A stretch of 17,932 nt of DNA, taken from positions 1 through 17,932 of the forward strand of contig JACQDI010000070.1 in NCBI GenBank assembly GCA_016201195.1, read 5' to 3'. The notes under the pieces were generated by a model that was given only the letters and a program-made list of their open reading frames with translations, was not told the DNA's origin and did not search any database. Below, piece after piece: positions 15,301-17,932 of the stretch; the stretch's first letter is position 1; the number at the start of each line of letters is the position of its first letter. The DNA is from Acidobacteriota bacterium. GTDB taxonomy: Bacteria; Acidobacteriota; Terriglobia; Bryobacterales; JACQDG01. Made by a program: the position numbers and the translations under genes.

Positions 15301-16902
15301 CTAGAGGGGGATCCGGATGTCAATCCTGGTTCCCTCGTTGGCGCGGGTCTTGATCTCCAGTTTACCTCCCAGCAGCGCCACGCGCTCACGCATGCCGGAG
15401 ATGCCGAAGGATTCCCGCTTGTGGGCCACTTGGTTGACGTTAAACCCAATCCCGTCATCCTCCACGCGAACATGCAACCGGCCGTTCGAGCGATGGACGG
15501 CCAATAAAACATTTTCCGCCTTAGAATGTTTTATCACATTACTGAAGCATTCTTGCACCAGGCGGTACAACATTATTTCGGTGTCCTGGGGCAGGGTGCC
15601 CACCCGGGACAGCCGCAGGCGCACCCGGACCGGGAAGGTGCGGCCGAAATTGTTGGCGAACTGGCGCAGGGCGGCCGCCAGGCCGAGCTGCTCCAGCAAG
15701 CTGGGGCTCAGGGCGGAAATCAGCCGACGCATGTCGCGGATGGTTCCGTCGACGACCTTCAGCGTCTCGCCCACCTTGGGGGCCAGAGCCGGGTTTTGCT
15801 GCTGCAACTGGCCTTGCAGCATCTCCAGGTAGAGGCGCACCACCAGCATGGCCTGCCCCACCTCGTCGTGCAGCTCCCGGCTGATGCGGCGGCGCTCTTC
15901 CTCCTCCAGTTTCAGCATGTGCTCGCCAAGCTTGCGGATCTGCTCTTCGCGCTGGGCCAGCGCCTCCATCAACTGGGCCTTCTCCACGGCCAGGGCGCAT
16001 CGCTCGGCTACCGCCTCCAGCAGCTTGATCTCCCGGGGCAGGCAACTGTACTCGCTGGCAAAATCCAGGTGCAGCACGCCGGTCACCTTGCCCTTGACCA
16101 TCAGCGGCACGCCCCACAGGCTGCGGAAGGCGTGGCGGATTTCGGGGGAGCCGATCAGCGGATCGCGCCGGGTGTCCAGGACCACCCGGGGCTTGCCGGT
16201 CTGGGCGATGCGGCCGGCGAATCCCTCACCTACGGGCCCGTTGAAGTGCCGGGCCATGGCCGGGTCCAAGCCCCGGCAGGCCTTCACCAGGAGCTGGTCC
16301 TGGGCGGGGACCCGCAGCAGCACCACGCCCCCCTGAGCGTTAAAGGTGCGCATCAGGCTATCCAGGACGCGGTTCAGCAGCTCGTCCACGGTCAGGGATT
16401 CCAGCTCGTCCTGAAAAAGCTCGAAGAAGGCCCGGGCCTCCTGGTCCCGCACCTGGAAATAGGCCGTGTTGAGGGTTAGCAGGATACAGAAATAGAGATG
16501 GTCCAGGGACCAGAGATAGTTGGAATAGTCCTGGGGAAACAGGCGGCGCAGATCGGGCACCAGCGCCTCTTCATACTCGCGCAGCGAGGAGATGACCTCG
16601 CTGGGGGGCACATCCAGTTTGGCCAGCCGGCGGCCGTTATACTCCACCCGCTCGAAGAAACTGGACAGGTTGCCCGCCGCCAGCAGCTCAGTCGCAGCCC
16701 CGGGATTGAGCGCAGCCAGAGCCTTCCAGTGCGCTTCGCTACCCTTGACCCCGCCGCGGGTCAGCCGCCGCCGCCAGCGCGCTTCGATCTGCCGGCTCCG
16801 TGGGCTGATCTTCTCAGCCAGGCGACGGATGTTCTCCTGAACCTGGTCGCTCAAAACAACCGCGTCCTCGGGCAGGACGGGGGCCCGTTCCAAACCACGC
16901 AT
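15301..16902 (-). CDS. GAF-domain sensor histidine kinase (HisKA_3/NarX-type)
   Basis: Soluble sensor kinase of 533 residues with no membrane segment. Residues 1-170 are helical and resemble the RsbRD/globin-like sensor fold (tentative). A GAF domain covers about 172-310 (GPVGEGFAGRIAQTGKPRVV and WGVPLMVKGKVTGVLHLDF). A coiled-coil stretch (about 310-340) leads to the HisKA_3 dimerisation domain with the phospho-acceptor H345 in RRISRELHDEVGQ. The ATPase domain has the N box ECFSNVIKHS (451-460), the G1 box DDGIGF (482-487) and the G2 region GISGMRER (500-507). This is the NarX/DegS class that pairs with NarL-type regulators, matching the gene downstream. The ATG at 16902 is 8 nt after a TATACT box (16916-16911), suggesting a nearly leaderless message. 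The signal is unknown; a small molecule or redox cue through GAF is plausible. Confidence 0.93.
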   Translation of the reverse strand: MRGLERAPVLPEDAVVLSDQVQENIRRLAEKISPRSRQIEARWRRRLTRGGVKGSEAHWKALAALNPGAATELLAAGNLSSFFERVEYNGRRLAKLDVPPSEVISSLREYEEALVPDLRRLFPQDYSNYLWSLDHLYFCILLTLNTAYFQVRDQEARAFFELFQDELESLTVDELLNRVLDSLMRTFNAQGGVVLLRVPAQDQLLVKACRGLDPAMARHFNGPVGEGFAGRIAQTGKPRVVLDTRRDPLIGSPEIRHAFRSLWGVPLMVKGKVTGVLHLDFASEYSCLPREIKLLEAVAERCALAVEKAQLMEALAQREEQIRKLGEHMLKLEEEERRRISRELHDEVGQAMLVVRLYLEMLQGQLQQQNPALAPKVGETLKVVDGTIRDMRRLISALSPSLLEQLGLAAALRQFANNFGRTFPVRVRLRLSRVGTLPQDTEIMLYRLVQECFSNVIKHSKAENVLLAVHRSNGRLHVRVEDDGIGFNVNQVAHKRESFGISGMRERVALLGGKLEIKTRANEGTRIDIRIPL

Positions 16903-16910
16903 CTGATGGG

Positions 16911-16916
16911 AGTATA
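16911..16916 (-). promoter_or_regulatory. -10 element for the histidine kinase operon
   Basis: TATACT on the minus strand, 8 nt upstream of the ATG at 16902. No clear -35 hexamer is seen, because that region is occupied by the TGGTGAT tandem repeat. It would give a leader of 0-3 nt. Confidence 0.5.
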
Positions 16917-16923
16917 GCGCGAA

Positions 16924-16956
16924 TTGGTGATTGGGGTGATTTGGTGATCTGGTGAT
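16924..16956. repeat. Four-unit TGGTGAT tandem repeat
   Basis: Four degenerate 8-9 bp units: TTGGTGAT, TGGGGTGAT, TTGGTGAT and CTGGTGAT. They lie in the 69-bp gap between the divergent histidine kinase and RNase J genes, where they would cover the -35 region of the kinase promoter. They could be a regulator array or a variable-number repeat. Confidence 0.75.
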
Positions 16957-16971
16957 TGAAAAACCTTGCGC

Positions 16972-17932
16972 GTGCTACCCTGGAACTTGACCGACTCCAA
17001 ACTACAAGTTATTCCCCTGGGCGGGCTGGGCGAGTTCGGGATGAACATCCTGGCGTTGCGGTGCGGGGACGATATCCTCGTCGTCGACGCGGGCATGATG
17101 TTTCCCGGCTCCGAGCTGCTCGGGGTGGACATCGTCGTTCCCGACATCAGCTACCTGAAAGAGAACCGGCAGCACGTCCGGGGGCTGGTGCTCACCCACG
17201 GCCACGAGGACCACATCGGGGCGGTGCCCTTCGTGCTGGCCGAGCTGAACACCCCCGTCTACGGGACCGAGTTCACCCTGGCCCTGGTCGAGAGGCGGCT
17301 CCAGGAATACGAGCTGCCCGAGAAGCCGCGCTTCCACCGGGTGAAGGCCAAGGACACCGTTCCGGTCGGCTGTTTTTCGATCGAGTTCATCCATGTCACC
17401 CACAGCATCGTGGATGCGGTGGCGCTGGCGATCACCACGCCGCTGGGCGTGGTCATCCATACCGGCGATTTCAAAATCGATCCCAGCCCCACCGACAACG
17501 AGCTGTTCGACCTGCACACGCTGGCCGACTACGGAAAGCGCGGGGTGCTGCTGCTGCTGTCGGACTCGACCAACGTGGAGGTGCCGGGGTTTACGCCCTC
17601 CGAGCGGGCGATCCGCGGTCCCCTGGAAGACATCTTCATGCGGGCCGAGTGCAGCGTGGTGGTTTCCTGCTTCAGCTCCTCGACCCACCGGGTGCAGCAG
17701 ATCCTGGATCTCTCCTACGAATACAACCGCAAGGTGGCGCTGGTGGGGCGGAGCATGACCTCCACCGCCGAAATCGCCCACGAGCTGGGTTTCCTGCGCG
17801 TACCCGACGGGCTGTTGGTCCGCCCAGGTGACCTCGATCAGCTCCCCCGCTCGGCCCGCACCATTGTCATCGCCGGCAGCCAGGGCGAGCCGATGTCGGC
17901 CCTGGCCCGGGTGGCGGTGGACAAGCACAAAC
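16972..17932 (+). CDS. rnj: Ribonuclease J, N-terminal part (runs off the window)
   Basis: Metallo-beta-lactamase/beta-CASP ribonuclease for mRNA decay and rRNA maturation, acting in the cytoplasm. About 320 of the usual 550-560 residues are present; the gene continues past the right edge. Hallmarks: QVIPLGGLGEFGMN at the N-terminus, D39 in VVDAG, the zinc-binding motif HGHEDH (76-81), H144 in HVTHSI, D166 in HTGDFKIDPSP, and the beta-CASP entry DSTNVEVPGFTPSE. The ligands that are visible are all intact. The start is uncertain: in-frame TTG 16966, GTG 16972 and TTG 16987 all follow the stop codon at 16957. GTG 16972 is given here; TTG 16987 would give MTDSKLQVIPLGG, with a weak GGA before it. 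The gene is divergent from the two-component operon. No second RNase J or RNase E can be judged from this window. Confidence 0.93.
   Translation, partial: MLPWNLTDSKLQVIPLGGLGEFGMNILALRCGDDILVVDAGMMFPGSELLGVDIVVPDISYLKENRQHVRGLVLTHGHEDHIGAVPFVLAELNTPVYGTEFTLALVERRLQEYELPEKPRFHRVKAKDTVPVGCFSIEFIHVTHSIVDAVALAITTPLGVVIHTGDFKIDPSPTDNELFDLHTLADYGKRGVLLLLSDSTNVEVPGFTPSERAIRGPLEDIFMRAECSVVVSCFSSSTHRVQQILDLSYEYNRKVALVGRSMTSTAEIAHELGFLRVPDGLLVRPGDLDQLPRSARTIVIAGSQGEPMSALARVAVDKHK

Noticed and set aside
15526..16479. Plus-strand open frame of 317 codons rich in His, Gln and Leu
   Set aside because: It is the antisense of the histidine kinase; the His/Gln/Leu bias is a shadow effect.
1..17932. CRISPR array, tRNA, rRNA, riboswitch or attachment site
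   Set aside because: No spaced identical repeats, cloverleaf-like or other recognisable RNA pattern was seen on reading both strands; no covariance search could be run.

Overview
The window looks like chromosomal DNA from an Acidobacteriota bacterium, most likely of the Solibacter/Bryobacter type. This is inferred from the gene families and their style, not from a marker gene. It carries two very large Oar-like TonB-dependent receptors with an N-terminal carboxypeptidase-regulatory domain, a PknB-like kinase fused to a periplasmic PD40 propeller, an IS200-like (RAYT-type) transposase beside a REP-like palindrome, and GC-rich coding DNA. No rRNA, tRNA, CRISPR array or prophage was seen.

Layout: 18-521 (-) RAYT-type transposase with repeat DNA upstream. 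768-3959 (+) first Oar-like receptor. 4138-4390 (-) 3' remnant of an alpha/beta hydrolase gene. 4437-7127 (+) membrane Ser/Thr kinase. 7130-7234 (-) remnant of an amidohydrolase gene. 7241-8165 (-) second, badly decayed alpha/beta hydrolase gene. 8213-9172 (+) HpcH/HpaI aldolase-like protein with a signal peptide. 9423-12806 (+) second Oar-like receptor. 12874-14472 (-) secretin. 14520-14604 an 85-bp inverted repeat. 14610-15275 (-) NarL-type response regulator. 15301-16902 (-) GAF histidine kinase. 16972 to the window end (+) RNase J, cut off by the edge.

Functionally the window splits in three. The left and middle part is envelope and uptake biology: two receptors, a membrane kinase and a putatively exported aldolase-like protein. 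It is set in a patch of decayed minus-strand hydrolase genes. The right part is a histidine kinase/response regulator operon followed by a secretin gene, divergent from RNase J, a core RNA-processing enzyme. The kinase and regulator are clearly a pair (25-nt gap, same strand). Whether they control the secretin is only suggested by position.

I found no clear new multi-gene system. The most unusual items are: the decayed hydrolase block whose two partial copies bracket the kinase gene, with a sharp identity step inside the shared 158 bp; an aldolase homologue that keeps the metal site but seems to lack the catalytic arginine and carries a signal peptide; and a recurring arrangement in which a -10 hexamer lies 6-12 nt before a possible start codon.
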